Shown: positions 16,685-25,779 of the stretch, in pieces
How positions within the stretch are numbered: position 1 is the stretch's first letter
How the letters are laid out: each line of letters starts with the position of its first letter
Assembly: GCF_002863565.1 (NCBI RefSeq)
Contig: NZ_PGUW01000018.1
Location: forward strand, 1-64,000
Reading direction: 5' to 3'
Source of the DNA: Bacillus sp. V5-8f
GTDB taxonomy: Bacteria; Bacillota; Bacilli; Bacillales; DSM-1321
DNA: 64,000 nt
Notes under the pieces: generated by a model
What the model saw: only the letters and a program-made list of their open reading frames with translations
What the model was told of the DNA's origin: nothing
Databases searched by the model: none
Program-made: the position numbers and the translations under genes

Positions 16685-17998
16685 TCAAACAACTTTGCTT
16701 TTCCTGTCTTTTGTCGTTGCAGGAGCGATGGAAATACCTGTTGTCTCTTCAAAGTCATACAAACTTGATGGCATATCGGAAAATCGTTCTAATTCATTAT
16801 AGGCCGGTATTCCGTGGTAGGACATATCCAATCCTTCCTCTTCCTCACGTTCACTAGCTCGCAATCCTACTGTCTTTTCACATACCCTTGCTATAAATAC
16901 GCCACCAATATATCCCCACATAACAACTACTGCTGCACCTAAGGCTTGTATTTTTAAAAGGGAGAAATCACCTGTTGTCAAAAGACCTTGATTGATATCA
17001 AATAATCCAACCGCAATGGTTCCGAACACTCCATTGAAGCCGTGAACTGCCACTGCTCCCACCGGATCATCTACTTTTAAGCGGTCTACCAAAACGGTTG
17101 CATACACAACAATGAAACCACTACTAACACCAATAATAATCGCACTCCACTGAGACACAAATGCACATCCAGCCGTGATGGACACTAGTCCAGCCAAAAC
17201 CCCATTGATCGTCATACTCGGGTCTGCTTTTCCGAACTTTTTCATTGTAATAAAAAGTGCAGCAGACCCGCCACCTGCCGCTGCGAGCATCGTGTTGATT
17301 GCAATGGAAGCGAGAGCTGCATTAGAGGCATCTAATGTACTTCCTGCATTAAAGCCAAACCAGCCAAACCATAAAATAAATGCACCAGCAGATGCTAAAG
17401 GAATATTGCTAGGTGCAAACACATTGACGCTTCCATCTGAATTAAATCTGCCTTTTCGTGGCCCTAGCATTTTTGCCATCGCAAAGGCTGCAACTCCTCC
17501 CACCGCATGGATAGCAGCGGAACCGGCAAAATCCTTCATTCCCAATTTCGCCAACCAGCCATCACTATTCCAGATCCAGTGTCCTGAAAGCGGGTAAATA
17601 ATAACGGAAATTAGGGCTGCTGTTAAAATATAAGCCTTAAAATTCATTCGTTCAGCTACTGCCCCTGAAACAATTGAAATACATGCTACTGCAAACCCCA
17701 TTTGAAAGAGTACAAAGGCTTCACTAGGTATATCTATGGATAGGGAAATCTTTTCAGGACTCCCAAAAAGACTAGTACCGAATATGCCAAATGCACCATT
17801 TCCAAACATAATCCCAAAACCAATTAACCAAAACGCTAAAGCTCCAATCGTTAAATCGACAAAGATTTTCATGGTAACATTGACTGCATTTTTCGTTCTG
17901 ACAAATCCAGATTCTAATAAACTAAATCCGCCTTCCATAAAAAGAACCATTGCTGCAGCTATTACGACCCATACAGTATTTAAGGATATCAGTTCCAC
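16685..17998 (-). CDS. amt: ammonium transporter Amt
   Basis: 437 residues with 11 membrane helices and the conserved pore histidines His164 (GSAAIHAVGG) and His319 (VAVHGFNG). DFAGS before the first His is the Amt signature. It brings ammonium into the cell under nitrogen limitation. A GTG start at 17998 follows GGAGGG, which lies in the final codons of glnK; only 5 bases separate the genes, so they form one glnK-amt operon. The C-terminal tail (about 395-437) is where GlnK would bind. A GlnR/TnrA-type box precedes the operon. Confidence 0.96.
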   Translation of the reverse strand: MELISLNTVWVVIAAAMVLFMEGGFSLLESGFVRTKNAVNVTMKIFVDLTIGALAFWLIGFGIMFGNGAFGIFGTSLFGSPEKISLSIDIPSEAFVLFQMGFAVACISIVSGAVAERMNFKAYILTAALISVIIYPLSGHWIWNSDGWLAKLGMKDFAGSAAIHAVGGVAAFAMAKMLGPRKGRFNSDGSVNVFAPSNIPLASAGAFILWFGWFGFNAGSTLDASNAALASIAINTMLAAAGGGSAALFITMKKFGKADPSMTINGVLAGLVSITAGCAFVSQWSAIIIGVSSGFIVVYATVLVDRLKVDDPVGAVAVHGFNGVFGTIAVGLFDINQGLLTTGDFSLLKIQALGAAVVVMWGYIGGVFIARVCEKTVGLRASEREEEEGLDMSYHGIPAYNELERFSDMPSSLYDFEETTGISIAPATTKDRKSKVV

Positions 17999-18003
17999 GT
18001 TAG

Positions 18004-18363
18004 TTAACCCTCCCGATTTCGTAAATCATCAATATCATAGTCAGGTTTTCCTGTTCGAATGTTATACGCTTCAAAAATCGGATAAACGTAAACTTTACCG
18101 TCGCCATCTTCTCCCGTTTGGGCTGTATGAAAAATTCTCTGTATAGTTTGTTCCACCATGTGATCCGAGAGAATAATCTCCAGTTTTACTTTTGGATGCA
18201 GAGTCACTTTATAATTTTTCCCACGATAAACCCCTTGAGCGTCTTTCTGCTTCCCCCTTCCGACTACTTGGGATACGGTAAAACCTGTAATCCCTATATT
18301 CTTCAATTCTTTAATGGTTTCCGTCAGCTTTTCAGGTCTTATAATAGCTTCAATTTTTTTCAT
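18004..18363 (-). CDS. glnK: nitrogen regulatory protein P-II (GlnK)
   Basis: 119 residues from the ATG at 18363, spaced six bases from AAAAAGGTG; an upstream in-frame GTG at 18372 lies inside that site. The T-loop has Tyr51 in GVYRGKNYKV, the usual modification site elsewhere; in Bacillus P-II works without uridylylation. The C-terminal signature is GDGKVYVYPIFEAYNIRTGK. It should bind Amt and, in Bacillus, TnrA, in response to ATP/ADP and 2-oxoglutarate. Confidence 0.95.
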   Translation of the reverse strand: MKKIEAIIRPEKLTETIKELKNIGITGFTVSQVVGRGKQKDAQGVYRGKNYKVTLHPKVKLEIILSDHMVEQTIQRIFHTAQTGEDGDGKVYVYPIFEAYNIRTGKPDYDIDDLRNREG

Positions 18364-18384
18364 GTTAAACACCTTTTTATTTTA

Positions 18385-18401
18385 TGTTAGGTTTCCTCAC
18401 A
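18385..18401. promoter_or_regulatory. GlnR/TnrA box
   Basis: TGTTAGGTTTCCTCACA fits TGTNAN7TNACA exactly. It lies 22-38 bases before the glnK start and, given the promoter at 18415-18442, about +7 to +23 of the transcript, which suits repression better than TnrA activation (usually centred near -50). Confidence 0.75.
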
Positions 18402-18414
18402 TGTTATGATAGTT

Positions 18415-18442
18415 ATTATACTCAATAATACAAAAGTGTCAA
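18415..18442 (-). promoter_or_regulatory. sigma-A promoter of glnK-amt
   Basis: On the minus strand TTGACA, 16-base spacer, TATAAT: both hexamers are perfect consensus. Confidence 0.75.
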
Positions 18443-18921
18443 TTGTTTTTGTATTATTTTAATTTGTCAAAATATTACTTTGTTACTTCTGTATCAAGAT
18501 GTAAATCAATCTAGTGGACGGTTCTCTTGCACCTCTCCTTGGGTTACACAAGAACAGTGCCTTGATCTCTTTAAGTTTTACCTCCCTCTTGATCACAGGT
18601 CCATTGAAATTCAGGATCCATTTCATAGCGATAACAGCATATGGTTCCTAATCTGTGGTTACACCTAAAAATTTTATTCGAACTTCCTTGCGCTTCTAGA
18701 GGACAGAAAAAATCCGCCTGGTTTTTTCCGGCGGATCTTTAGGGTTACACCTTTTAAAAAATAATTGTTAAAAATCATAGAAAAGCTGTAAGACAATACA
18801 ACATAAAAAAATGTATAAACCTTTTCTGGTTACTCACGGGACCTTTGAACCATCTAAGCTTCAACTCGAGCCATAAGGAATTTTTTTACACTCAAATTTC
18901 TTAAAACAGCGCTCCTACTCG
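18443..18921. other. intergenic with one terminator, no gene
   Basis: A hairpin at 18706-18740 (ATCCGCC/GGCGGAT flanked by A- and T-runs) is terminator-like. A 62-codon plus-strand frame (18480-18668) has no ribosome site and no family features. Nothing else recognised. Confidence 0.4.
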
Positions 18922-19059
18922 TCAGTTCTTTCCTGACCCAATCTTCTTTCCGATAGATTCAGGGTCAATGTTTTCAGCATGTAGCCCTCTACCTTCATAG
19001 CCCTCTTGCGATTTGATCTTTCGGATTGATCCCTTAATTTCCAGGGGCAATTGATTCAT
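18922..19059 (-). CDS. possible 45-residue protein overlapping the acyl-CoA synthetase end
   Basis: The ATG at 19059 follows GAGGAG (seven bases) that lies inside the last codons of the acyl-CoA synthetase gene. The frame reads MNQLPLEIKGSIRKIKSQEG ... LHAENIDPESIGKKIGSGKN and stops at 18922-18924. It overlaps the upstream gene by 26 bases. The ribosome site and protein-like composition argue that it is translated by coupling. No family recognised. Confidence 0.5.
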   Translation of the reverse strand: MNQLPLEIKGSIRKIKSQEGYEGRGLHAENIDPESIGKKIGSGKN

Positions 19060-20626
19060 TCTCAAGACTCCTCAAAACGACACGTCTAATTTTTCCGGAA
19101 TCAGTTTTTGGTAAATGCTCAACAAACTCAATCAGTCGAGGATATTTATATGGCGCAGTGATTTGCTTCACAAAATCCTGTAGTTCCTTAGTAAGTTCAG
19201 TGGAACCTTCTACTCCGTTTCGTAAAACGATAAAAGCCTTCACTACATTTCCCCTGATTTCATCAGGACTTGCGACAGCAGCACATTCTACTACCGCTGG
19301 ATGTTTCATTAAGGCATCCTCAATTTCAAACGGTCCTATTGTATAACCGGAGCTGATAATGACATCGTCGCTTCTTCCCTGGAACCAATAAAAGCCTTCT
19401 TCATCTTTGCTGGCACGATCTCCTGTTAAAAAATACTCCCCTATATATGAACTGTTCGTTTTTTCGGGATCCTTGTAATACATCTTAAAGAGAGCAGGCA
19501 ATTCTTTATGGATTGCTATATTGCCGATTTCTCCTGTTTTAACCGGAATGCCTTCATCATCAACAATTTCCACCGTTCCATTGATGATCGGTTTTCCCAT
19601 TGATCCTATCCTGTGTTCGGCTCCTTGGAGTGTTCCTATTAACAGCGTACTTTCCGTTTGCCCATAACCATCTCTAATTTGAATGTTGAACGTGTTTTTA
19701 AATACATCGATTACTTCCCTATTGAGTGCTTCTCCAGCAGATACAGCACTTCTTAGATCGGAAAGATCGTATTGATGCAATCCTTCCGTTTTGACCATCA
19801 TACGGTATTCAGTAGGCGTACAGCATAGTACATTAATTTTTTGCTCCTGCAGCAACATTAAGTATTTTTCAGCAGAAAATTTCCCTTGATAAACAAACCC
19901 AGTTGCACCAGAACCTAAAATAGATAGAAATGGTGTCCATACCCACTTTTGCCAGCCTGGCGCAGCGGTTGCCCACACCGTGTCATCTTCTCTAATAGTC
20001 AGCCATTCTTTAGCGGCTATACGGATATGGGCATAACCCCAGCTGTGTGTATGAGCCACACCTTTTGGATTTCCCGTCGTACCAGAAGTATAAGCCAAGA
20101 AAGCAAGATCATCGCGTGTAGTTGTAAGATGATTAAAATCTTCGGAAGCAGAATCCCTTACCTCATCAAGATTCATCCATCCTTCTTTTTCTCCGCCAAA
20201 CGTCATTTTATAGTGAAGATATGGGAGTTCTCCATCAATAGCGTCGATCTCATTTGTAAAATCAGCATAAGATATAACTGCTTTAGCTTTAGAATGGTTT
20301 AGTCGATAAGCGATATCCTTAGCTCTCAGTAATTCTGAAGAAGGAATAATTACTAATCCCGCTTTTAAACACGCCATATAGATGATGTAAGAGTCAATTA
20401 AACGAGGGGTAACGATTAGTACCCGATCTCCCTTTTCTAAACCTAGCTTATATAAGCCATTAGCAAGCTTATTTGATTTTTTAATAAGCTGGTTATAAGT
20501 GATCGATTCAGTCAATCCATCATCATTTTTATATAGTAAAGCCAGTTTATCAGAGGCATGCTTTTCAATTTCTTGAGTAATATTATAGTTTTCTGGTGCA
20601 GTAAATTTCTTCTTATAATCGTACAT
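19034..20626 (-). CDS. mbcS: acyl-CoA synthetase, MbcS/medium-chain type
   Basis: 530 residues, the length of B. subtilis MbcS (methylbutanoyl-CoA synthetase). The AMP-binding P-loop is YTSGTTGNPKGVAHTH (from about 179), then ATAAPGWQKWVWTPFLSILG, and DGYGQTESTLLIG. The catalytic C-terminal Lys lies in PKTDSGKIRR. It activates short branched or medium-chain acids, likely for branched-chain fatty acid synthesis. The exact substrate is inference; an acetate-type AcsA relative is less likely. Confidence 0.85.
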   Translation of the reverse strand: MYDYKKKFTAPENYNITQEIEKHASDKLALLYKNDDGLTESITYNQLIKKSNKLANGLYKLGLEKGDRVLIVTPRLIDSYIIYMACLKAGLVIIPSSELLRAKDIAYRLNHSKAKAVISYADFTNEIDAIDGELPYLHYKMTFGGEKEGWMNLDEVRDSASEDFNHLTTTRDDLAFLAYTSGTTGNPKGVAHTHSWGYAHIRIAAKEWLTIREDDTVWATAAPGWQKWVWTPFLSILGSGATGFVYQGKFSAEKYLMLLQEQKINVLCCTPTEYRMMVKTEGLHQYDLSDLRSAVSAGEALNREVIDVFKNTFNIQIRDGYGQTESTLLIGTLQGAEHRIGSMGKPIINGTVEIVDDEGIPVKTGEIGNIAIHKELPALFKMYYKDPEKTNSSYIGEYFLTGDRASKDEEGFYWFQGRSDDVIISSGYTIGPFEIEDALMKHPAVVECAAVASPDEIRGNVVKAFIVLRNGVEGSTELTKELQDFVKQITAPYKYPRLIEFVEHLPKTDSGKIRRVVLRSLENESIAPGN

Positions 20627-20757
20627 TAGTAAAGGACCTCAATTCGTCTAAGTTTTTAATCTATGAACATTATATCTAGTTTTAGTACCTGATACTAATT
20701 TTATGAATACTTAATTTTATTACTTTTCAACGATTTTTTCAACTTACCTGCCCGTAG

Positions 20758-20979
20758 TCAGCTTCGGGTACATATAAGGTTTACATTCAGACGAAAACAA
20801 ATAACAAGGGAAGCTGGAAGACAATTAAAACGATCACTGCAAAGAAAAACGGCACCACTAGGTTCGAATCACCAAAATTCTCCGATAATGATAGCTAACG
20901 ATTAAAGTTGGTTAACCAAGGGACAAAAAAGAAAGTGAATTATACAATTATGTGGGCACCGATGGGATATGGCAAGTAA
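20758..20979 (+). pseudogene. remnant of a secreted beta-domain protein with a nonsense codon
   Basis: The frame from 20758 reads SASGTYKVYIQTKTNNKGSW, KTITAKKNGTTRFESPKFSD and, after TAA at 20896-20898, RLKLVNQGTKKKVNYTIMW, ending at 20977-20979. The stop falls where a Tyr (TAC) would give a smooth beta-strand (NDSYRLKL). There is no start codon. It looks like the C-terminal Ig-like or fibronectin-like domain of a lost surface protein. A partial dispersed-repeat motif (20739-20757) lies directly before it. Confidence 0.5.
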
Positions 20980-21160
20980 GATGGAGCACAACAAAGCATT
21001 GAAGTAATTTCAGCGCTTTTATTATACATTTTTTTCAACTAATCCTTTTAAAAGCTACCCAGAAACTCAATGTACCATTAAAAATAGCAATTACATATTT
21101 TGGAATAAATAGGTAAACTTATGATAATATTGAGATAATATTGTTCATAAGAGGTGTTAC

Positions 21161-21478
21161 ATGAACGGAGATGGGCTAATTTGGTTAATCCTGTTGTCAG
21201 TGCTTTTGTTTTCAAACACAGCATCAATACAATTGCACAAGAAAAATAAATTGCCTTTATGGGTAGGCGGTGTGGGTATTGCAATACTTGGACCAGTAAT
21301 AGGGTTTATATCCGGCTCTATTTTTGTAAAGATGGCTCATAATGCAGGTGATACAGGAGAAGGAGCTGCACTGGGAGCTGCTTTTATAGGCTTGGTTATT
21401 TTAGGGAACGGTATTATCGTTTTCCTCATTGGTGTTATATTAGCAGTCGTTAAATTTACAAGAAAAAAAGAATCATAG
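21161..21478 (+). CDS. small membrane protein
   Basis: 105 residues after an AGAGGTG site. Helices at about 5-21, 31-54 and 67-98. Gly/Ala-rich GAALGAAFIGLVILGNG is the most distinctive segment; the tail is basic (KFTRKKES). No family recognised. Confidence 0.6.
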   Translation: MNGDGLIWLILLSVLLFSNTASIQLHKKNKLPLWVGGVGIAILGPVIGFISGSIFVKMAHNAGDTGEGAALGAAFIGLVILGNGIIVFLIGVILAVVKFTRKKES

Positions 21479-21490
21479 ACGTAGTAAATG

Positions 21491-21650
21491 TTAGCTTATG
21501 ATTTTTGCAAAACAACCAATATACTCAGTATAACCATTTTTCTTATAAAGACTTATTGCTGCTGGTTGTTTATTTCCTGTTTCTAAGAGCAGGATTTCTG
21601 TGACAATTTCCAATTCATTGTATTCAATATCTGCACCTCCTTCCCCATAC
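21491..21650 (-). pseudogene. GNAT acetyltransferase, C-terminal remnant
   Basis: The minus strand reads ILLLETGNKQPAAISLYKKN GYTEY, the acetyl-CoA-binding end of a GNAT enzyme (ETG(N)xQPAAxxLYxKxGY). Only about 50 residues remain, with a stop in frame upstream. A dispersed hairpin repeat (21675-21705) lies just beyond the broken end. Confidence 0.7.
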
Positions 21651-21674
21651 TACGGAACCATCTTCAGTAAAAAA

Positions 21675-21705
21675 GGTGCGTTAATCCTAGTTGGATCAAC
21701 ACACC
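21675..21705. repeat. dispersed hairpin repeat, copy A (hairpin part)
   Basis: GGTGCGTTAATCC, loop TAGTT, GGATCAACACACC: 11 of 13 positions pair. The same hairpin plan recurs at 52848-52877, 59871-59899 and 60942-60972. Confidence 0.6.
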
Positions 21706-21823
21706 TGATAATGAATGTAAATATTGAACTTTTTTAATTAGGAGGAAGGCCGATCGAGTTACCATCCAGTATGCTTCTATATGGTTATTACGGCGATACG
21801 TCCCCTTCCTCTTTTAACTCTTG

Positions 21824-22597
21824 TCAGGATTGTTGTCTCTGGGCTGACTTTTTGCCCGATGCAAACCATCCAATTATAGCCATTCCGACTAACACTAGAT
21901 AGAAGGTCAGAGTCCAACCGGTACTGTGTGGAAAATGGGGATCTAAAATACCAATATCCTCGTGGGCAAGAGTAATGACAGCAAGTTTGACACCGACCCA
22001 GGCAACAATTGCGTATGCTGTTGTTTCCAACCCAGGACGTTTATCAAGAAGTTTCACAAACCAGGTTGCAGCATACTTAATTAAGATAAGGCCAGCAATA
22101 CCTCCAAGAAGAACAACAATAAACTGTCCTCCATCCATGCCGCCGAAATCACCTAAGGGTGAATCTGGAAGACCAAGCGCAAGAGCAACCGCAGCAAGAA
22201 TGGAATCAATTGCAAAAGCGAGGTCAGCTAAAGCAATCTTCCCTACTGTGGGCCAGAAACCTTTTCCAGCGGCCGCCTCTTTATCGTCCTTATGGATATC
22301 CTCATTTTTCTTCCCAAACCGCGCCTGTATGACATGCTTTAACCCTAAATAAAGAAGATAAGCGGCTCCTATCGCCTGTACCTGCCAGACGTTGGCAATA
22401 TAAGAAATTGCAAAAAGTGCACCAAATCGAAAACCGAAAGCCATAAGGATTCCATAATTTATCGCTCTTTTTTTCTGATCTTCGGGCAAATGTTTCGCTA
22501 TAACTGCTAGTACAAGGGCATTGTCAGCCGATAACAATCCTTCTAATGCAATTAAAATTAGTAAGGCCCAAGCATATTCCAGCCAGATTGATTCCAT
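21824..22597 (-). CDS. TerC-family membrane protein
   Basis: 257 residues with about seven helices. Family motifs: LEGLLSADNALVLAVIAKHL with acidic Asp in the first helix, and ALADLAFAIDSILAAVALAL in the centre. Length and sequence match the YceF/YkoY group, which exports Mn2+ during metalation of secreted proteins in B. subtilis. No yybP-ykoY riboswitch fold was recognised in the 300 bases upstream. An AAAGGAGAG site precedes the ATG. Confidence 0.88.
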   Translation of the reverse strand: MESIWLEYAWALLILIALEGLLSADNALVLAVIAKHLPEDQKKRAINYGILMAFGFRFGALFAISYIANVWQVQAIGAAYLLYLGLKHVIQARFGKKNEDIHKDDKEAAAGKGFWPTVGKIALADLAFAIDSILAAVALALGLPDSPLGDFGGMDGGQFIVVLLGGIAGLILIKYAATWFVKLLDKRPGLETTAYAIVAWVGVKLAVITLAHEDIGILDPHFPHSTGWTLTFYLVLVGMAIIGWFASGKKSAQRQQS

Positions 22598-23399
22598 CCA
22601 ACCGCTCTCCTTTCAAATTAAAAGTTATGTAATAGTTTCACTACAACTAGAATTGCCCTATAAGCCAGAAGTAATCCTAAGAATATGGCTAATTATTTAG
22701 ACAGCAATTCCCCTAGATTTTATTTGCTTAAGCGAAAACCCAGGTTTTTAATTATGCTCCTTTCTAATCATGGTCTCCTCTCTTAAGAATTTACCATATA
22801 CTTTTGTGAATACCTTTTCAAGATGGTTGCTAAACTTTTTATCATATCATTTTAGCTTCAAATAAATGTTTCCCGTTCAATTAGGAATGAAAAGCTTTAA
22901 AAAACAGCCTCCCTATCCCAATTGAAAACTCTATTAATTATAAGTGAATTGATTCAATTTTGTTTAAGGATCTAGTTGCTGATTGTTTTTTAAAATATAC
23001 AGGACCCAAAATAATTCAGTATATTCACGTTTAAAAATGTATTTTATAAAACAAAAAAAGAGCATATCTGGGTTTTAGAGATGAAGGACAAAATCCGGGA
23101 ACAAACTAGGGAAATATCCTTCATCGCCCATGTAATCTGAGCTGTTGTCTCCGCAATCATTGTGTGCCAAAATGTCACGACTGTTAAGATATAGCCGCTG
23201 CCCTTTCGACTGTATTAACACCTTCCTTTATCCTGGGAGAGTTGTGTGTGCCGTACTCTGCTCTAGGCTTGGATAAATGGCTGTTAAGATATGATACACT
23301 TATATTGAAAAAGGGCTCCACTTTTACGAGTAGTGTGTTCTAGCGCTGCTCTGTTTTTTTGTTCGGAACCGAATCGAGGATATAGGAGGGGAATGCACC
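22598..23399. other. long intergenic region with one clear hairpin
   Basis: 800 bases without an acceptable gene. A perfect 9-bp stem GATGAAGGA/TCCTTCATC spans about 23081-23126, and CTGTTAAGATAT occurs twice (about 23182 and 23281). It could be an IS end or an RNA. The promoters of TerC and the MFS gene must lie here. Confidence 0.35.
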
Positions 23400-24674
23400 A
23401 TGATGAATAAACAGCAGGAAAGCAGTTATAGATGGGTAGTATTTAGCACCGTCTTATTTGCGTACTTTTTAATTGTTAGCCAAAGAACGGCTCCTGGTTT
23501 AATAACTGACCAACTGATGAAGGATTTTCAGGTATCGGCTTCTGTCATAGGACTGATGAGTGGCATTCAGTTTTTGGCTTATGCAGGATTACAAATTCCG
23601 GTTGGATTATTGTCTGACCGATATGGCCCATACCGATTCCTTATCATTGGCACACTTCTTAATGGGCTGGGAAGCGTTCTATATAGTCTTGCTCCCAATG
23701 AGTATCTATTGATTTTCTCCCGGTTATTAGTAGGATTGGGAGATTCGACTATTTTTGTTAATCTGGTATTGATTTTAAGCCTATGGTTTAAGGCTCAGGA
23801 ATTTGTACGGTTGTTAGGTATCGTATCTCTGACGGCTAGCCTTGGTTCCTTAACCGCTACCGTTCCGTTCTCCATGTGGATATCTTTCGCCGGTTGGAGA
23901 ATTCCATTCCTTAGCATCGCAATCATTTTAGTGGTAACTTCTTACCTTCTCTATACCGTTCTTATATCGAAACCAAAACAACTATTTACAGATGAGTTGA
24001 AAGCGAAAGAAAGTTCGTTTAAACACCGGGAACCTGTCTGGGCTATATTACGCCGGATTTTCACTTCCCGTCAGGCCTGGGCTACATTCCTTTGCCACTT
24101 TGGCGTGGTCGGCACCTACATAGGATTTATTGGCTCGTGGGGAGTTCCATATGGCATTCAGGTTTTTGGATTGTCGCGTCCAGAGGCAAGCCAGCTAATT
24201 ATGTATGGTCTTTTTGGAGCAATCATTGGAGGGCCTTTGATCAGTTGGATTACAAGCCGGATGGATTCTATGAAACGAATCTATAGCCTGATCCATCTCA
24301 TCGTGTTGTGCAGTTGGGTTGGATTGTTCTTTTTCGGCGTTAAACCGCCATTTATGACCGTGGTAATTTTGCTCTTTATCATAGGCTTTGGAAACGGGGC
24401 CAGCTCATTGACATTTGCAGTAGTACGGGAATCTTTCCCTATAGAGCAAGTAGGGGTTGTGTCTGGGTTTGCGAATATGGGTGGATTCTTAAGTGCGGTT
24501 TTACTGCCTGTCTTTTTCGGACATGTATTGGACCTATTCCCCCAACACTCTATAGAAAATGGCTATCACTATGCATTTATCATCCCTGTCCTGTTTTCTC
24601 TCATGGGGTTTTTAGGTGTCACTTTGATTAAAGAAGAAAAAAATCATGAACCAAAACTTTCAAGTGTTTCATAA
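23400..24674 (+). CDS. MFS transporter
   Basis: 424 residues, 12 helices. The loop 2-3 signature is GLLSDRYGPYRFLIIG and the N-terminal half contains SQRTAPGLITDQLMKDFQVS, resembling the organic-acid/nitrate-sulfonate carrier group. A repeat-related central loop (about 190-215) is basic. Substrate unknown. A GGAGGGG site precedes the ATG ATG start. It stands alone and ends at a terminator. Confidence 0.88.
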   Translation: MMNKQQESSYRWVVFSTVLFAYFLIVSQRTAPGLITDQLMKDFQVSASVIGLMSGIQFLAYAGLQIPVGLLSDRYGPYRFLIIGTLLNGLGSVLYSLAPNEYLLIFSRLLVGLGDSTIFVNLVLILSLWFKAQEFVRLLGIVSLTASLGSLTATVPFSMWISFAGWRIPFLSIAIILVVTSYLLYTVLISKPKQLFTDELKAKESSFKHREPVWAILRRIFTSRQAWATFLCHFGVVGTYIGFIGSWGVPYGIQVFGLSRPEASQLIMYGLFGAIIGGPLISWITSRMDSMKRIYSLIHLIVLCSWVGLFFFGVKPPFMTVVILLFIIGFGNGASSLTFAVVRESFPIEQVGVVSGFANMGGFLSAVLLPVFFGHVLDLFPQHSIENGYHYAFIIPVLFSLMGFLGVTLIKEEKNHEPKLSSVS

Positions 24675-24708
24675 TACAACCAATAATGGCTTAAACAACA
24701 ATGGATCG

Positions 24709-24742
24709 TAGAGGGTATACATTATTTATATCCTCTTTTTTA
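24709..24742 (+). terminator. terminator of the MFS gene
   Basis: AGAGGGTATA / TATATCCTCTTTTTT stem and T-run. Confidence 0.75.
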
Positions 24743-25079
24743 TTTATCACCTTTTGCTAACCTGCCCTTTAATGATTAATTTCAGACTTTATATTTGCCT
24801 AGTTAAACTTGATAATTAAGTTACTTTTTTATTAAAGCTATATTGGGAAGGACTTAGCAGACAGTGTGAGAAACAGGCGGTGCAAGATTTCTTGATATGG
24901 TTCAGGGTTTGTTATAAGTCTGAACAAGCTTGAATTGTGAGAATGAAAAAGACTCCCCTTGCTAAAGTATATTGTGCTGTAAATAATCAAGTCCTCTCCC
25001 TTCATTTCGTTTATATTTGTGCTTCTTGGCCGATTAGTTCATTGTAAGTGGCATGATTTCAATACAGACTGGTTTTGAT
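24743..25079. other. intergenic, no gene seen
   Basis: Contains GCTAACCTGCCCTTTAATGA near 24757, a possible decayed copy of the dispersed repeat. Nothing else recognised. Confidence 0.35.
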
Positions 25080-25280
25080 TTAAAAAATTCGACGTCTCCT
25101 TCTTCCGCTTATGAAAATGGCAGCAATGAAAGCGAACGAAAAAAACCTTCTTCTTCCAAAACCGTCACGCATAAACATTCCTCTTGGCGGGTCTACTCCC
25201 TCCATTACTCCTCGATGAACCCTACCATCACGCCCTACAACCTCAACCTGTCGACCTACATGTCTCATTAAATTCGGCAC
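25080..25280 (-). CDS. small LSm-like basic protein
   Basis: 66 residues from a GTG at 25280 after GGGGGGAG. The first 38 residues (VGRQVEVVGRDGRVHRGVME) look like a small beta-barrel segment of Sm-like type. A hydrophobic stretch FFSFAFIAAIFISG and a terminal RRRRRIF follow. I recall related short proteins in Bacillaceae but no assigned function. Possibly membrane- or spore-associated (inference). Confidence 0.6.
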   Translation of the reverse strand: MPNLMRHVGRQVEVVGRDGRVHRGVMEGVDPPRGMFMRDGFGRRRFFSFAFIAAIFISGRRRRRIF

Positions 25281-25779
25281 TCTAACTCCCCCCTTACCAC
25301 ACAGACTGCAGTTAAGTCCATATATGATTAGAAGAATTTTTGGACATGTACTGCGTAATATATCATATACGTATTTTTGGGGAATGAAACGGCCATTTAT
25401 CCAGCTTGTATCAATAATTCATACTTTGAAAAGGACATTTGGTATATAAAAATTGCTTTTAAATTACCGATTTGCCATGTAGTTGCTTCCAATAACTACA
25501 ACAGTTAAAAAGCCGGACAGTCCCGCGACTTAAGGTTTCTTGTGGCAGGAAGCTTAGTCGGTGTGCACTACTTCACGATTCGGAAGGCAAAGCGAAAAAC
25601 AAACAAATTAAGAGCAGCCGTTATGGCTGCTCCTCGCATTTATCATTTATTCTTTTGTTTTCGGCTCGTTTGTATGGAAGTGTTAGACGAATATGCCTTA
25701 CCTACAAAAAGCTCAACCGTTCTTTAGATTAGCCGGTATTTTGAGAATCCAATAGACAATACCTCTCTTTTTTAAAAAG
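25281..25779. other. intergenic, hairpin only
   Basis: A perfect 8-bp stem GAGCAGCC/GGCTGCTC occurs at 25612-25632. A GTG frame around it (25542-25727) has a poor ribosome site and was not accepted. Confidence 0.35.

Noticed and set aside
18480-18668. 62-codon plus-strand frame
   Set aside because: No ribosome site, composition unlike neighbours, no family.
22598-22900. Mn-sensing yybP-ykoY riboswitch before the TerC gene
   Set aside because: Expected for some TerC genes, but the conserved loop sequences are not visible.
25542-25727. GTG-start frame overlapping a hairpin
   Set aside because: Weak ribosome site and an internal palindrome explain the sequence better.
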